Of a DNA stretch of 7,410 nucleotides, positions 7,189-7,410 are shown piece by piece. Position 1 is the first letter of the stretch. Each line of letters opens with the position of its first letter. The DNA is taken from positions 1 to 7,410 of the forward strand of contig CAKROP010000096.1 in the NCBI GenBank assembly GCA_934373375.1, read 5' to 3'. The stretch is from an uncultured Anaerosacchariphilus sp. (lineage in GTDB: Bacteria; Bacillota; Clostridia; Lachnospirales; Lachnospiraceae). A program made the position numbers and the translations under genes. The notes under the pieces are model-generated. The model did no database searches and had not been told where the DNA came from. It saw only the letters and a list, made by a program, of their open reading frames with translations.

Positions 7189-7216
7189 AAGGATGTCGCG
7201 AAGCGGCATCCTTTTT
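7189..7216 (+). terminator. Rho-independent terminator-like hairpin after rny
   Basis: AAGGATGTCGC (7189-7199) pairs with GCGGCATCCTT (7203-7213) with one T-G wobble around a GAA loop. It is followed by a short T-run (7212-7216) and preceded by an A-rich stretch. The GCGAAGC apex is an unusually stable mini-hairpin. It starts eight bases after the rny stop. The T-run is short, and proC begins only 24 bases later, so it may be a leaky terminator or attenuator. Confidence 0.85.
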
Positions 7217-7240
7217 CGATGAAAGAGGAGGCAGTTACAT

Positions 7241-7410
7241 ATGGCAGAGATAGGATTTATCGGAATGGGTAATATGGGCTACGCCCTTTTGAAAGGCGTC
7301 CTGAAAGAGTTTCCGGCGGAAAAGCTGATTTTTACCGCAAAGACCACGGAGACAAAGCTGCGGGTGCATGCGGAAACCCAGGTGGTATACGCAGAGTCCA
7401 ACGCGGAATG
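7241..7410 (+). CDS. proC: Pyrroline-5-carboxylate reductase, N-terminal part
   Basis: This enzyme makes the last step of proline synthesis, reducing 1-pyrroline-5-carboxylate to L-proline with NAD(P)H in the cytoplasm. Only 56 codons are present before the right edge. The start MAEIGFIGMGNMGYALLKG carries the Rossmann nucleotide-binding motif GxGxxG in the form (GFI)GMGNMG, which together with the following A-L-x-K-G is characteristic of this family. Later residues (VVYAESNAE) fit the 'xxNxE' segment of ProC. The ribosome site AGAGGAGG (7224-7231) lies 9 bases before the ATG. Related Rossmann dehydrogenases share the glycine motif, but the GNMG...L-KG pattern favours ProC. Confidence 0.9.
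   Translation, partial: MAEIGFIGMGNMGYALLKGVLKEFPAEKLIFTAKTTETKLRVHAETQVVYAESNAE

Noticed and set aside
1..7410. CRISPR arrays, tRNA or rRNA genes, insertion sequences
   Set aside because: No regularly spaced repeats, cloverleaf-like sequences, rRNA motifs or transposase genes were seen; the window is almost fully occupied by protein genes.

Overview
The window looks like chromosomal DNA from a low-to-mid GC Firmicute, most likely a Lachnospiraceae-type gut Clostridium. This rests on the Gram-positive sorting signals, the strong AGGAGG-type ribosome sites, a full-length RNase Y and the pilin types; no ribosomal marker is present to fix the genus. Every real gene is on the + strand.

Positions 1-5530 hold a compact sortase-assembled pilus operon. 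In order it encodes: (1) the C-terminal part of a large ancillary/tip pilin with Cna-type and CnaB/SpaA-type domains and a sorting signal; (2) a short signal-peptidase-I-like protein in which both catalytic positions are replaced; (3) a two-domain FctA-like major pilin; (4) a class B sortase; (5) a small FctB-like basal pilin with a Lys/Pro-rich linker and a different sorting signal. Gene junctions are abutting, short or overlapping, so the set is probably co-transcribed and translationally coupled. The order matches the FCT pilus region of Streptococcus pyogenes (cpa - sipA - fctA - class B srtC - fctB). I infer that the class B sortase joins the two pilins carrying a TGIF-type signal, that the inactive SipA-like protein assists this, and that the basal subunit (VQTGD-type signal) is attached to the wall by another sortase encoded elsewhere.

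The first gene is interrupted. An in-frame TAG at 75-77 splits what reads as one continuous adhesin domain, so the long reading frame starting at GTG 81 is probably the downstream part of a gene that begins outside the window.

Positions 5531-7410 are housekeeping. A promoter-like sequence lies across the end of the basal pilin gene, followed by a leader of about 100 bases and rny (RNase Y, complete, 513 aa). A terminator-like hairpin comes next, then the start of proC (pyrroline-5-carboxylate reductase), which runs off the right edge. The gap at 5531-5639 is the only sizeable non-coding stretch, and no gap exceeds 300 bases.
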